From Burkholderiaceae bacterium DAT-1 (GTDB lineage Bacteria > Pseudomonadota > Gammaproteobacteria > Burkholderiales > Chitinimonadaceae), in the NCBI GenBank assembly GCA_019084025.1, contig JAHRBI010000001.1, forward strand, positions 124,001-188,000: a stretch of 64,000 bases of DNA, read 5' to 3'. Positions 30,017 to 40,249 of the stretch are shown piece after piece. Position numbers and translations under genes: made by a program. The notes beneath the pieces are model-generated. The model made no database searches and had not been told where the DNA came from. It saw nothing but the letters and a program-made list of their open reading frames with translations. Position 1 is the stretch's first letter. The number at the start of each line of letters is the position of its first letter.

Positions 30017-32833
30017 ATGGAACTCGCGAAAAGCTTTGAACCTGGCGACATCGAACGCCGTTGGTATGCACACTGGGAACAATCCGGCTATTTCAAGCCG
30101 TCGATGGATACCACTCAGCCCTCATTCTGCATCCAGCTGCCGCCACCGAACATCACCGGCACCCTGCATATGGGGCATGCCTTCAATCAGACCATCATGG
30201 ATGGCCTGACCCGTTACTACCGCATGAAGGGCCACAATACGGCCTGGATTCCGGGCACCGACCACGCCGGTATCGCCACACAGATCGTGGTAGAGCGCCA
30301 GTTGGCCCAGGACGGCATCAGCCGCCATGATCTCGGCCGTGACGCCTTCCTGGACAAGGTCTGGCGCTGGAAGGAACAATCCGGTGGCACCATCACGCAA
30401 CAGATGCGCCGCATGGGCTGCTCGGTCGACTGGTCGCGCGAATACTTCACCATGGACGACACCCGCGCCGGCATCGTCAGCGAAGTGTTTGTCCGCCTGT
30501 TCGAGCAAGGCCTGATCTACCGTGGCAAGCGTCTGTCCAACTGGGATGCCAAGCTGGGTACCGCTGTATCCGATCTGGAAGTGGTTTCCGAAGAAGAAGA
30601 TGGCCACATGTGGCACATCAAGTATCCGGTGGTGGATAGCGACGAGTTCATCACCGTGGCAACGACCCGTCCGGAAACCCTTCTGGGTGATGTGGCCGTA
30701 GCCATCAACCCGAGCGATGAACGCTACCAGCATCTGCTGGGCAAGCAATTGCACCTGCCGCTGACAGGACGCCAGATTCCGGTGATCGCCGATGATTATG
30801 TCGATGCTGCGTTTGGCACCGGCTTTGTCAAGATTACGCCCGCACACGATTTCAACGACTATCAGGTTGGCAAACGCCATAATACCGCGCTGATCAATGT
30901 GATGTCGCTGGAAGCCACCATTCTGCCGCGCGCGCAGATTTTCGGGTTTGACGGTAGCAGCCAGGGCACCATCGAACTGCCCGCTGCCTACGTTGGCCTC
31001 AGCACTGCAGCAGCCCGGAAAGCCATGCTGGCCGATCTGGAAGCACAGGACCTGTTGCTGGAAACCCGCAAGCACAAGCTGATGGTGCCACGCGGCGACC
31101 GTACCGGTACCGTGATCGAGCCGCTACTTACCGATCAGTGGTTTGTGTCCATGGATCGCGTTGCCAAGGATGATCCAACCGGCCAGTCCATCGCCCAGAA
31201 GGCGATCGAAGCCGTGACATCCGGCGAAGTGCGTTTTATCCCGGAAAACTGGGTCAACACCTACAACCAGTGGATGAACAACATCCAGGACTGGTGTATC
31301 AGCCGCCAGCTGTGGTGGGGTCATCAGATTCCGGCCTGGTACGACGAAGATGGTCAAGTATACGTGGCGCGCACTGAAGCCGACGCGCAGGCACAAGCCG
31401 GTGCTGGCAAGACACTGCGCCGCGACGACGACGTTCTGGATACCTGGTTCAGCTCGGCACTGGTGCCATTCTCCACACTGGGCTGGCCGGACGAAACCGC
31501 CGAACTCAAGGCCTTCATGACCTCCAATGTGCTGGTCACCGGTTACGAAATCATCTTCTTCTGGGTTGCCCGGATGATCATGATGACCAAGCATTTCACC
31601 GGCAAAGTCCCGTTCAAGGACGTATACATCCACGGCATCGTGCGCGATCACGAAGGCAAGAAGATGTCCAAGTCCGAAGGTAACGTGATCGATCCGGTTG
31701 ACCTGATCGACGGCATCGCCCTGCCGGAACTCGTTGGCAAGCGCACCACCGGCCTGCGTCGCCCGGAAAAAGCACCGCAGATTGCCAAGGCCACGGAAAA
31801 GCTGTTCCCGGAAGGCATTCCGGCATTTGGTACCGACGCCCTGCGTTTCACCATGGCCAGCTATGCCACGCTGGGCCGTAACGTGAACTTCGATTTCAAG
31901 CGCGCCGAAGGCTACCGCAACTTCTGCAACAAGCTGTGGAATGCCTCACGCTTTGTGCTGATGAATGTCGAAGGCAAGGATTGCGGTCAGGACGAAAGCC
32001 TGCCGCTGGAATTCAGCTTTGTCGACCAGTGGATGATTGGTCGTCTGCAACAGGCTGAAACCGAAGTTGCCGACGCACTCGACACCTATCGCTTCGACCT
32101 GGCCGCTCAAGCCATCTACGAGTTCATCTGGAACGAATACTGCGACTGGTACGTCGAAATGGCCAAGGTGCAGATCCAGAACGGCAATGAGGCACAACAG
32201 CGTGCCACTCGCCGCACCTTGGTTCGCGTGCTGGAAGTTGCCCTTCGTCTGATTCATCCGATCATGCCGTTTATTTCGGAGGAACTCTGGCAAACTGTCG
32301 CACCACTGGCCAACGCCAAGAAGACCGACAGCCTGATGCAGGCCAACTGGCCGCTGCCGCAAGCAGACAAGATCAACGCCACCGCCAATGCCCGCATGGA
32401 AACCTTCCGTGCGCTGACACTAGCCGCGCGTACACTGCGCGCCGAAATGAATCTTGGCCCGGCGCAAAAGGTTCCGCTCTTTATTGAAGGCGGTGATGAA
32501 CTGTCCGACTTCACCCCATATCTGGCATTGCTAGGTCGTTTCAGCGAAGTGAAGGTGGTCAGCCAGCTGCCGGGTGATGACGCGCCCGTACAAGTGGTCG
32601 GCAATACCCGCCTTCAGCTCTTTGTAGAGATTGATCGAGATGCCGAACGTGCTCGCCTGAGCAAGGAAATCACCCGACTCGAAGGTGAAATCGCCAAGGC
32701 CAATGCCAAACTGTCCAACCCGGCGTTTGCCGACAAGGCACCTGCCGCCGTGGTCGATCAGGAACGTCAGCGTCTCGCGCAATTTGGCGAGACACTGGAA
32801 AAGAATCGCGCCCTCCTCGCCAAACTGGCTTGA
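30017..32833 (+). CDS. valS: Valyl-tRNA synthetase
   Basis: Charges tRNA-Val; class I synthetase with editing domain. The 938-residue protein has the HIGH-type motif TLHMGHAF near residue 50, the CP1 editing region ([14 protein letters not shown]), the KMSKS motif in KKMSKSEGN, and a C-terminal coiled-coil arm ([30 protein letters not shown] in pieces) as in bacterial ValRS. The segment after KMSKS contains the [11 protein letters not shown] insertion seen in proteobacterial enzymes. The ATG at 30017 ([13 protein letters not shown]) is chosen over a TTG five codons earlier. No strong ribosome site is seen. Confidence 0.97.
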   Translation: MELAKSFEPGDIERRWYAHWEQSGYFKPSMDTTQPSFCIQLPPPNITGTLHMGHAFNQTIMDGLTRYYRMKGHNTAWIPGTDHAGIATQIVVERQLAQDGISRHDLGRDAFLDKVWRWKEQSGGTITQQMRRMGCSVDWSREYFTMDDTRAGIVSEVFVRLFEQGLIYRGKRLSNWDAKLGTAVSDLEVVSEEEDGHMWHIKYPVVDSDEFITVATTRPETLLGDVAVAINPSDERYQHLLGKQLHLPLTGRQIPVIADDYVDAAFGTGFVKITPAHDFNDYQVGKRHNTALINVMSLEATILPRAQIFGFDGSSQGTIELPAAYVGLSTAAARKAMLADLEAQDLLLETRKHKLMVPRGDRTGTVIEPLLTDQWFVSMDRVAKDDPTGQSIAQKAIEAVTSGEVRFIPENWVNTYNQWMNNIQDWCISRQLWWGHQIPAWYDEDGQVYVARTEADAQAQAGAGKTLRRDDDVLDTWFSSALVPFSTLGWPDETAELKAFMTSNVLVTGYEIIFFWVARMIMMTKHFTGKVPFKDVYIHGIVRDHEGKKMSKSEGNVIDPVDLIDGIALPELVGKRTTGLRRPEKAPQIAKATEKLFPEGIPAFGTDALRFTMASYATLGRNVNFDFKRAEGYRNFCNKLWNASRFVLMNVEGKDCGQDESLPLEFSFVDQWMIGRLQQAETEVADALDTYRFDLAAQAIYEFIWNEYCDWYVEMAKVQIQNGNEAQQRATRRTLVRVLEVALRLIHPIMPFISEELWQTVAPLANAKKTDSLMQANWPLPQADKINATANARMETFRALTLAARTLRAEMNLGPAQKVPLFIEGGDELSDFTPYLALLGRFSEVKVVSQLPGDDAPVQVVGNTRLQLFVEIDRDAERARLSKEITRLEGEIAKANAKLSNPAFADKAPAAVVDQERQRLAQFGETLEKNRALLAKLA

Positions 32834-32844
32834 AGCGCATGAAC

Positions 32845-32868
32845 CCGGCCCCATTTATCAGGGGCCGG
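32845..32868. terminator. GC-rich hairpin between valS and sapC-like gene
   Basis: CCGGCCCC and GGGGCCGG pair perfectly across an eight-base loop 12 bases after the valS stop. There is no T run, so termination may be partial. Confidence 0.5.
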
Positions 32869-32914
32869 TACACTACAGATGGCCACAGGCCAACCATTGA
32901 TCCAGAGGGACAAC

Positions 32915-33652
32915 ATGTTTCACAAGCAAGAAAATATCAAGCCGGTTAACAGCGAAAGCCACAGCAAGCTCAAGCTGGGCCCGGTCACCGATTTCCGCTT
33001 TGCCGCCGAAGTACACGCTATTCCGGTGATTGGCTCCGAATTCAACGATCTGGCTCGCGAATTCCCGATCGTGTTCGCGCAAGCGGGCGACAACAGCTAC
33101 GTGCCCACCGTCATGGTTGGTCTGCGTCCAAACCAGAACCTGTTCATCAAGGCTGACGGCAGCTGGGACGCACGTTACGTGCCGCATTTCGTGCGCCGCT
33201 ACCCGTTTGTGACCGTCGAAGTGGAAAACAACGACGCACTGATCTGCATCGACGAAGCCGCTGCTGACAAGCTGTCCGCCGAAGATGGTTTTGCCCTGTA
33301 CGAAGCAGCCGAAGACGGCAAGTTCAAGCCGACTGAAGCCATGCAGCAATGGGCATCGGTTCTGTTCCGTATGCGCGACGAAGGCAAGCAAGTGGCCGAA
33401 TGGACCAAGCTGCTGGCCGATGCCAACCTGTTCAAGCAAGTGAGCGCCAGCGCTGACCTGCCAGACGGTGAAAAGGTATCCATGGACGGCATGTTCGTGA
33501 TCGACGAAGAAAAGCTGCGCCAACTGCCTGCCGACAAGGCACACGCATGGTTGAGCAATGGCCTGCTGGCTCTGGTTTATGCTCACCTGGTATCGCTGGC
33601 TAATCTGCAAAATCTGGCAACTCGCCTGGTTGAAGCGGAAACCGCCAAGTAA
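32915..33652 (+). CDS. SapC-family protein
   Basis: A 245-residue soluble protein of the SapC family (Pfam SapC), recognised from the opening around residues 40-60 (HAIPVIGSEFNDLAREFPIVF, in two parts), the LRPNQNLF block and the YVPHFVRRYPF motif. There is no signal peptide or membrane segment. SapC genes are often found beside Caulobacter/Xanthomonas-type TonB receptors, and here the gene converges on one. The biochemical role is unknown; the name does not establish peptide transport. AGAGGGAC sets the ATG at 32915. It follows valS by 81 bases and ends at a strong terminator. Confidence 0.88.
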   Translation: MFHKQENIKPVNSESHSKLKLGPVTDFRFAAEVHAIPVIGSEFNDLAREFPIVFAQAGDNSYVPTVMVGLRPNQNLFIKADGSWDARYVPHFVRRYPFVTVEVENNDALICIDEAAADKLSAEDGFALYEAAEDGKFKPTEAMQQWASVLFRMRDEGKQVAEWTKLLADANLFKQVSASADLPDGEKVSMDGMFVIDEEKLRQLPADKAHAWLSNGLLALVYAHLVSLANLQNLATRLVEAETAK

Positions 33653-33673
33653 TCCGGCGACTTGCATGCAAAC

Positions 33674-33707
33674 AAAAAGGGAACGTGTTCAACACGTTCC
33701 CTTTTTT
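33674..33707. terminator. Strong bidirectional terminator between sapC-like and TonB receptor genes
   Basis: AAAAAGGGAACGTGTT and its exact reverse complement are separated by a single C. The 16-base arms carry A and T runs for both converging genes. Confidence 0.95.
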
Positions 33708-33752
33708 ATTTACGCTGGCCGGGCAGTGAACCGCCCGGCCAGCTCACTTCGA

Positions 33753-36407
33753 TCAGAACTTGTAACGCAGGCCCAGATAGTACTGCGCGCCGTTCTTGTA
33801 GAACGAGTTCGGACGACGCTCACCCTTGGCATCGTACACATAGGTACGCAGCAGCGGATCGTTGATGTCCTTAGCGTCGAAGTTGACCGACAGGTTATTG
33901 TTGATCGTGTAACCCAGCGATGCCATCAGCGAGCCAACTGCATCTGAATTCACACGATCGTTACCTGCCATACCCATGTAGTAAGCCGAACGGTAGTTGT
34001 AGGCAATGTGCGCACTGAAGCCGTAGCCTTCATAAAAGGCGCCGACATTGTACGAATCCTTCGATGTACCGAACAGATCACATGCGTGGGAGGTACCTGC
34101 GCGCTCAGCTTGTCCGCACTTATCGCTGGTTTCCTTGCCATCGGCGGAGGTGTAGTTTGCATTCACACCAAAGCCATTACCCAGCGGCTGTTCGTACGAC
34201 AGCTCGAAGCCCTTCACCTTACCAGTGGTATTTACCGGACCGGAGAAGGTAAAGACGCCGTTGTACCCCGGGAAGTTAGCCTTGCTGGATGCGAAGCCCA
34301 CGTAAGTGGTCAGGTCCATGTAGTACAGACCAGCCGTGACACGAGACTGCGGTGCAAAGTACCACTCCAGCGAGCCTTCGTAGTTGTTCGAACGGATCGG
34401 CTTGAGGTTCGGATCACCACCGCTTGCTTGCTGGTTCAGCTGGTCAATCTGGAAGGAGGCCAGGCTACCGAAGTCCGGACGGCTCATGGTCTTGGCAGCA
34501 CCCAGACGCGCAATCACGTCGGTCGCCACATCCATCTTCAGGTTGAAGCTTGGCAGAGTATCGCGGTAGGTGTTCGAGAACGATTTCGCCACATACTGGC
34601 TGGTCTTGGGATCAGCCTGATAGTTGCTGACATTCTCTTCCGAGTTCACCAGACGCACGCCCACATTACCGCTAAAGCCCTGACCGGAGAAAGAGCCCAT
34701 CACGTAGCCAGCGGTGACCGGCTCATCGATGTTGAATTCCTTGCTCTTGATATGATCGCCGGTTACCAGGTACTTGGCTGCCCAGGCTTGCAGATTGGCA
34801 GTGGTAAAGGTAAACGATGGGCTGAATGAGCCACCCAGCGAATTACCCCAGTTGCCCGGATACATGTCGCCACCCGGTGTCGGAATCGCGCCGGTCTGAT
34901 AGTGCTCGCGATCTGTCGCAAATTTCGGGTTCGGCAACAGAGCAATCACGGAATTGCTGCGCTCGTGCTTGCTGGTGCGCAAACCAGCCTTGATCGACTC
35001 GAACGGGCCGCCATCCAGACGCCAGGTTGCATCTACCTGAGCATAGCGTTCCTTGTCTTCGGAAGTGGAAGTCGCATTGTTCGGGTCGGTATTGAATCCA
35101 CCCAGATCTGCCACCTTATACACAGCAGAATTGGTGAGACTGACATTAGCCGGATTCATGCCGTTGAACTTGTAGCTACCAGCACCACCGCCGCCAATCG
35201 CTTCGATACCGATATCGTCAGAGGAACCGGTGCCTTTGGTCGTACCGGCCTGTGCGCTGATCGACAGCGATTCGTTGATGCGGAACTTGCCGACCACATC
35301 TACAAAGTTGGATTCGGCATAGGCATTCGGACGTGCATAGGTATCATGCACCCAACCCACATTCTGGAATGCGATGCTGCTGATGTAGTTACCCGTCACG
35401 CCAGGCGTACCCACTGGCAGAACTGTGGCACCGGCACCATATGCAGGAATCATGTTCTGCATGTGGTTCTGGTTGGAGTTGGCGGCCTTCAGTTTGGAGT
35501 TGAATGCGGTCACTTCCAGATTGATATCGTTGCTTGGACGGAATTGTGCCGACACCAGACCGCCATCGCGCTTGCGTTCCTGCTCGAAATACACTGCACC
35601 GGTCAGCAGGGAGATATCCTTGCCAGCCAGAGCCGGATAGGCCTTGCCCATGGCGCTGGCCGGATCAACCTTATCCCACCACACACCTTCCTGACCATCG
35701 CGACGCAGATGACGCTTTTCGCTGAATGCTTGCAGCATCAAGCCAAAAGTGTTGGTGTCGTTTTTCCAGTTGAAGTAGCCACTCAGTTGCGGATCAGTTT
35801 TAGCAGCCAGTTGAGTGTAGGCAGCTTCAACCGACACCAGGCCGGAAATCTGTTGCTTTGCATCCAGCGGATGACGGGTCTGGATATCCACTGAACCCGA
35901 TGCACCACCTTCAACCAGATCGGCACGCGAGCTCTTGTACACGGTGACGCGATCTACCAGTTCAGATGGCAGCAGACCAAAGCTCACGCTGCGGCTGGCG
36001 CCACCGATGTTCTTGGTATACCAGTCGCCACTCCCCACCACATGACCATTAATGGTTGTGAATGTCAGGCTGGGCGGTGTACCGCGCAGGCTGATGCGGT
36101 CGTTTTCGCCAAAGCCGCCTTCCAGCGCCCCGGAGGTGGCTGTATTGACGCCCGGAACACGTTGCAGGGAGTCGGCAACATTCTTGTCCGGCATCTTACC
36201 GATGTCTTCCGCTGATACCACTTCAACTACAGTGTCTGCATTCTTCTTAGCAACAAGCGACTTTTGCTTTGATGCCTTAATACCAGTAACCGTGATGGAC
36301 TCCACAGACTGCACGTCCTTGCCTGTATCAGCAGCATAGGTCGTACCTGTCATGGAAAGCAGCGCTAGCGTGATCGCCGATGCTGTAGGTGTAGGTTTGA
36401 ATTTCAT
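33753..36407 (-). CDS. TonB-dependent receptor, Xanthomonas/Caulobacter type
   Basis: An 884-residue outer-membrane receptor of the long class (TIGR01782 type), usually for oligosaccharide uptake. The signal peptide ends near TTYAAD. The TonB box region is SVESITVTG near residue 37, followed by the plug signatures EDIGKMPDKNVADSLQRVPGV and ISLRG, and a large barrel ending in YYLGLRYKF with the terminal Phe. The start is the second of two adjacent ATG codons, set by GGGG at seven bases. It is paralogous to, and divergent from, the receptor at 37373. The plug and barrel ends align well while middle loops differ, suggesting related but distinct ligands. Confidence 0.93.
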   Translation of the reverse strand: MKFKPTPTASAITLALLSMTGTTYAADTGKDVQSVESITVTGIKASKQKSLVAKKNADTVVEVVSAEDIGKMPDKNVADSLQRVPGVNTATSGALEGGFGENDRISLRGTPPSLTFTTINGHVVGSGDWYTKNIGGASRSVSFGLLPSELVDRVTVYKSSRADLVEGGASGSVDIQTRHPLDAKQQISGLVSVEAAYTQLAAKTDPQLSGYFNWKNDTNTFGLMLQAFSEKRHLRRDGQEGVWWDKVDPASAMGKAYPALAGKDISLLTGAVYFEQERKRDGGLVSAQFRPSNDINLEVTAFNSKLKAANSNQNHMQNMIPAYGAGATVLPVGTPGVTGNYISSIAFQNVGWVHDTYARPNAYAESNFVDVVGKFRINESLSISAQAGTTKGTGSSDDIGIEAIGGGGAGSYKFNGMNPANVSLTNSAVYKVADLGGFNTDPNNATSTSEDKERYAQVDATWRLDGGPFESIKAGLRTSKHERSNSVIALLPNPKFATDREHYQTGAIPTPGGDMYPGNWGNSLGGSFSPSFTFTTANLQAWAAKYLVTGDHIKSKEFNIDEPVTAGYVMGSFSGQGFSGNVGVRLVNSEENVSNYQADPKTSQYVAKSFSNTYRDTLPSFNLKMDVATDVIARLGAAKTMSRPDFGSLASFQIDQLNQQASGGDPNLKPIRSNNYEGSLEWYFAPQSRVTAGLYYMDLTTYVGFASSKANFPGYNGVFTFSGPVNTTGKVKGFELSYEQPLGNGFGVNANYTSADGKETSDKCGQAERAGTSHACDLFGTSKDSYNVGAFYEGYGFSAHIAYNYRSAYYMGMAGNDRVNSDAVGSLMASLGYTINNNLSVNFDAKDINDPLLRTYVYDAKGERRPNSFYKNGAQYYLGLRYKF

Positions 36408-37372
36408 CATGTATCCCCTCTGAATGATCTGGTTCAGCAAAGCTCCTTGCGAACGCAAAACCGGAACCAGTACAGCAGCTGTGCTGCACGACTGACCATG
36501 CTAAATCGAAGTCAAGACATCCGTATTGCAATTCACAGGCGAATGTTGCTACCAATACCAGTAAAAGACAAGACAAATTCAATTGCTTACATAACCGAAC
36601 CGAATTCTCACTCAAACCTACTACACACCGTGACAGGCAATCTGCCTGGATTAAAGACGTACAAGCATCTCAAGCACCTGCTGCAATGCCATTCAGCGTA
36701 TCCGCTCATTCAATCCAAACATGTCTCTCACCTTCCATCCAGTTTATAGTGGTATTAACATTCCCCCCCCTACACCCGCCTGCCACCTGAACACATTCAA
36801 CACCCCAATTAATCTACCTAGCGATCAATCGGTCTAATTGAACGATCGACACGCACACACACACACCATGCACACGCGTTCATGAGCAACCACCCAACTC
36901 ATCCACACGCAATGCCGCTACACAGCAATACCACTATGAATCTCCCCTCCCAGCATCCGCCATTTAGCTAATCACACCCTTCTATTCAGCAATACCACCT
37001 CAGCCCAATCGACATAACGAGCAAACAGAAACGCCGCGCATATCCCAGTCATCGCCGAAATCCCCGCGTACTTCCAGCCAACACTCTCGTTCATTTTTTG
37101 CAACATTAATACCAAATTCCCACACTGGTATCGGATTTGTCTTGTATTTCACTGGTATTTAATTGCAACATCTCAATCGTGAAATGCGACTCCAAACAGC
37201 AATGAACCAGTGCAGTCTCAAACGCACGTATGCCAGGGGGTTTACCCACCCCCAAAGTCAGACGGGGAGAGTAGAGCAAATAAACCACAGAGGCATGTTT
37301 GCTCGGCCGATTACAAGGATCCGCATTTGCCACCAAAGCAGTCAGACATTGATTAAATAAAGGGGATTTGCC
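36408..37372. promoter_or_regulatory. 965-base divergent control region with repeated TGGTAT/ATACCA motifs
   Basis: No gene is visible. The region is AT-rich and its middle is poor in G on the plus strand. It holds seven TGGTAT/ATACCA hexamers: 36555, 36750, 36928, 36992, 37109, 37126 and 37153. Most extend to A(C/G)TGGTATT. CAGCAATACCAC occurs twice (36923 and 36987). TTGCAACAT occurs at 37098 and 37163. A C8 tract (36763-36770) and a CA repeat (36854-36866) are also present. Both flanking receptors should be transcribed from here. The motif resembles half-sites of HutC-type GntR repressors; that is inference. Confidence 0.6.
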
Positions 37373-40129
37373 ATGAAGTTCCAGCCAACACCCGCAGCAT
37401 CCGCTATTGCGCTCGCGCTGCTAGCACTGAGTGTACCCACCTTCGCAGAAGAGTCCGCCAAGGGCACCCAGGAAGCCAAAGATTCGACATCCGTCGAAGC
37501 CATTACAGTCACAGGTATTCGTGCCTCCAAGCAGCGCTCGCTGGCAGCAAAGCGCAACGCCGAATCCATCGTGGAAGTGGTGACCTCAGAAGATATCGGC
37601 AAGATGCCGGATAAAAACGTCGCCGACACCTTGCAGCGCGTTCCCGGCGTGAATACCACCGCGGGTGGTGCAGCTGGCTCGCTGGGCGAAAACGAAAAAG
37701 TGTCGATGCGCGGCATGTCTGATGCCTACACCCTGACCACCGTTAACGGCCATGGCATTGCCACTGCAGATTGGTTCTGGGCTGACATTGCAAATGGCGG
37801 CCGAAGCGTGAGCTACAGCCTGTTGCCATCCGATATCGTTGGCAGCATCGTCGTCCACAAGTCCTCGCAAGCCGATCTGCCTGAAGGTGGCCTGTCTGGC
37901 TCTGTCGATATCCAAACCCGCCGTCCGCTGGATTTCAAAGATCAGCTGACTACCATGGGCAGCGCGGGAGGTGCGTATCAAAGCTTTGCGCGCAACTGGG
38001 ATCCGCAACTGGCCGGCCTGGTTTCGTGGAAGAATGACACCAATACATTTGGTATTACCATGCAGGCATTCTCGCAAAAGCGCAGCCTGAAGCGCGAAGA
38101 GCAGGAAAATGTCTGGTATGTATACGATGACCTCAGCTGGAACGAAAATTCCAACAAGGCACTGGCTGCTGCTGGCGTCGACATCACCAAGCCACATCGC
38201 CTGGCACCGCTGACAGGTAGCGCCGTATTTGAGCAAAAGCGCACACGCGAAGGTGGCGTGCTGGACGTTCAATTCAAGCCGAGCAACGAACTGACCCTTG
38301 GCTTGAATGCATTCACCAGCACATTGAAGGCATCCAACTCCAATATCAACTGGATGCAGGATCCCTGGGCGTCTCTCAATCAGGGCATTGTTCCGTCAGT
38401 CGCTCACGTCAGCAATGGTGTCATCGATCAACTGGCATTTGATGGCAGCTGCAAAATCGCAACTGGCGCAACTGGCAAGTGCTCAGATGCGGCATCCAGC
38501 GCAGTGGACATCGCGGTCCGTCCGGATGCAAAAACAGAAACCAATTATTTCGCAGGTGACTTCAAGTATCGCCTGAACGAAAATCTGGACATCAGTGGTC
38601 AAGCGGGACAATCCAAATCCACAGGTCACTCAAAAGACATTGGTTTCGAAATCTTTGGCCCCCACGTAGCCAATAGCTACAAGATCAATGGCGGCGACGC
38701 AGGTATTTCGGTCAACTTCCCGTCGGCAACGGTATTCCAGGCACGTTATGGCAGCAACACCGATCTGAATGATCCAGATCATCTGCCAGTTGGTGGCTGG
38801 ACCAATATGATGGACACAACCGATACCGAATCCTTTTTCAATGCTGATGCAAAACTGAAACTGGATAGCGACGTGTTCAACTGGCTGAAAGTCGGCGTTC
38901 GTTCCGTTGAGCACAAGCGCGACTTGAACTGGATTGCAGGTGCTCGCCCAGCCGCTGCGGGATTGCTCTCAAACGCACCGGCCGGCGCGGTGTCGACCTA
39001 TTCGTTTGGCGCATCTGGCCTGCAAAACTTCTGGACGATCGATCCGTCCGCGATTACTTCGTGGTCTGATCGCTGGACCAGCTTCCCATCGCAAAATCAC
39101 GATTACAGCAAAGAGTTCTCGTTCAAAGAGACGGTGAATGCAGCGTATGTGATGGCTGGATTCTCGGGTAACCACTTCAGCGGTAACATCGGTGTTCGTT
39201 TCGTTCAAACCAAGGACAACGTAGACGCTTATCGCCTGAATAACGAAAGCGGTACCATCGCGCAAGGCGTGCCTGGCTCCAAGGATAAGTACTCCCCGTT
39301 CTCATCGTCGGTTACCTTCAACAATACATTACCGAGCGGAAACATTTCCTTTGATCTGGCTGATGACACCAAGATTCGTGTAGCTGCAAGCCGTACGCTG
39401 TCCCATCCGGATTACGGCCAGTACGCTGGTTTGAATCTGAACGACTACACCCTGACCGGTACAGGCTCTAATCCAAAGATCAAGCCGGTGCTGTCTGACA
39501 ATCTTGACATCACATACGAATACTATTTCGCACCACGTTCGATTGTGACTGCAGGTATCTTCAGCAGTAAGCTGGACGGCTATGTTACCAACGGTAATTA
39601 CACCCTCAATGCCTACAATGCACTGAACAAGAAGAATGAGGATTTTGCGGTTGCAGGTCCTACCAATACCACAGCCAAGGTATCTGGCATTGAATTCTCG
39701 GCTCAGTATGCACTTGGTGGCGGATTCGGTGTTGACGGTAACTACACCTACGCCGATGGCAAAGAAACTGGCAATGTTGCCAACTCGCTGTGTGCTGGCG
39801 CCACCCATGATTGCCACTTGCTGGGCACTTCGAAGAACACCTACAACGTAGGCGTGTACTTCGAAAACGAAACCTTTAATGCCCGCATTGGCTACACAGA
39901 ACGTTCCGACTTCCTCTTCGGCACCAACCCGAAGAAGGCTGTCTATGTTCACAACGGTGGCAACCTGTCTGCTGCGTTCAACTACAACGTCAGCAAGAGC
40001 CTCACCGTGTCCGTGGAAGGCCAGAACCTGCTGGATCCAAAGCTGTACACCTACGCACCAAATGGCGACTTTGGCAGCGCCGGTCATCAAGGTCGCACTT
40101 ATTTTGTGACCTTGCGCGGCAAGTACTAA
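37373..40129 (+). CDS. TonB-dependent receptor, Xanthomonas/Caulobacter type (paralogue)
   Basis: A 918-residue outer-membrane receptor of the same class as its divergent neighbour. The signal peptide ends near VPTFAEE, the TonB box is SVEAITVTG near residue 41, and the plug shows EDIGKMPDKNVADTLQRVPGVN and VSMRGM. The barrel ends in YFVTLRGKY. Near the C-terminus a cysteine pair (LCAGATHDCHLLGTSK) corresponds to a similar pair in the neighbour, so the two share an extracellular loop disulfide. AAAGGGGATT precedes the ATG. A double hairpin follows. Substrate unknown; this class often imports carbohydrates. Confidence 0.94.
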   Translation: MKFQPTPAASAIALALLALSVPTFAEESAKGTQEAKDSTSVEAITVTGIRASKQRSLAAKRNAESIVEVVTSEDIGKMPDKNVADTLQRVPGVNTTAGGAAGSLGENEKVSMRGMSDAYTLTTVNGHGIATADWFWADIANGGRSVSYSLLPSDIVGSIVVHKSSQADLPEGGLSGSVDIQTRRPLDFKDQLTTMGSAGGAYQSFARNWDPQLAGLVSWKNDTNTFGITMQAFSQKRSLKREEQENVWYVYDDLSWNENSNKALAAAGVDITKPHRLAPLTGSAVFEQKRTREGGVLDVQFKPSNELTLGLNAFTSTLKASNSNINWMQDPWASLNQGIVPSVAHVSNGVIDQLAFDGSCKIATGATGKCSDAASSAVDIAVRPDAKTETNYFAGDFKYRLNENLDISGQAGQSKSTGHSKDIGFEIFGPHVANSYKINGGDAGISVNFPSATVFQARYGSNTDLNDPDHLPVGGWTNMMDTTDTESFFNADAKLKLDSDVFNWLKVGVRSVEHKRDLNWIAGARPAAAGLLSNAPAGAVSTYSFGASGLQNFWTIDPSAITSWSDRWTSFPSQNHDYSKEFSFKETVNAAYVMAGFSGNHFSGNIGVRFVQTKDNVDAYRLNNESGTIAQGVPGSKDKYSPFSSSVTFNNTLPSGNISFDLADDTKIRVAASRTLSHPDYGQYAGLNLNDYTLTGTGSNPKIKPVLSDNLDITYEYYFAPRSIVTAGIFSSKLDGYVTNGNYTLNAYNALNKKNEDFAVAGPTNTTAKVSGIEFSAQYALGGGFGVDGNYTYADGKETGNVANSLCAGATHDCHLLGTSKNTYNVGVYFENETFNARIGYTERSDFLFGTNPKKAVYVHNGGNLSAAFNYNVSKSLTVSVEGQNLLDPKLYTYAPNGDFGSAGHQGRTYFVTLRGKY

Positions 40130-40142
40130 GCAGTCGTAAAGC

Positions 40143-40198
40143 GTGGCCCTCCCGGGCCATACTTAAAATAAAAGCGGCCAATAATTGGCCGCTTTTTT
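40143..40198 (+). terminator. Tandem hairpins after the TonB receptor gene
   Basis: A small hairpin (GTGGCCC/GGGCCAT, 40143-40159) is followed by AAAGCGGCCAAT paired with ATTGGCCGCTTT and a T run (40171-40198). Confidence 0.92.
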
Positions 40199-40249
40199 CA
40201 TGCTATTCATCATCGCTGCACCTTCCACAATCATCTACCCCACATTTAA

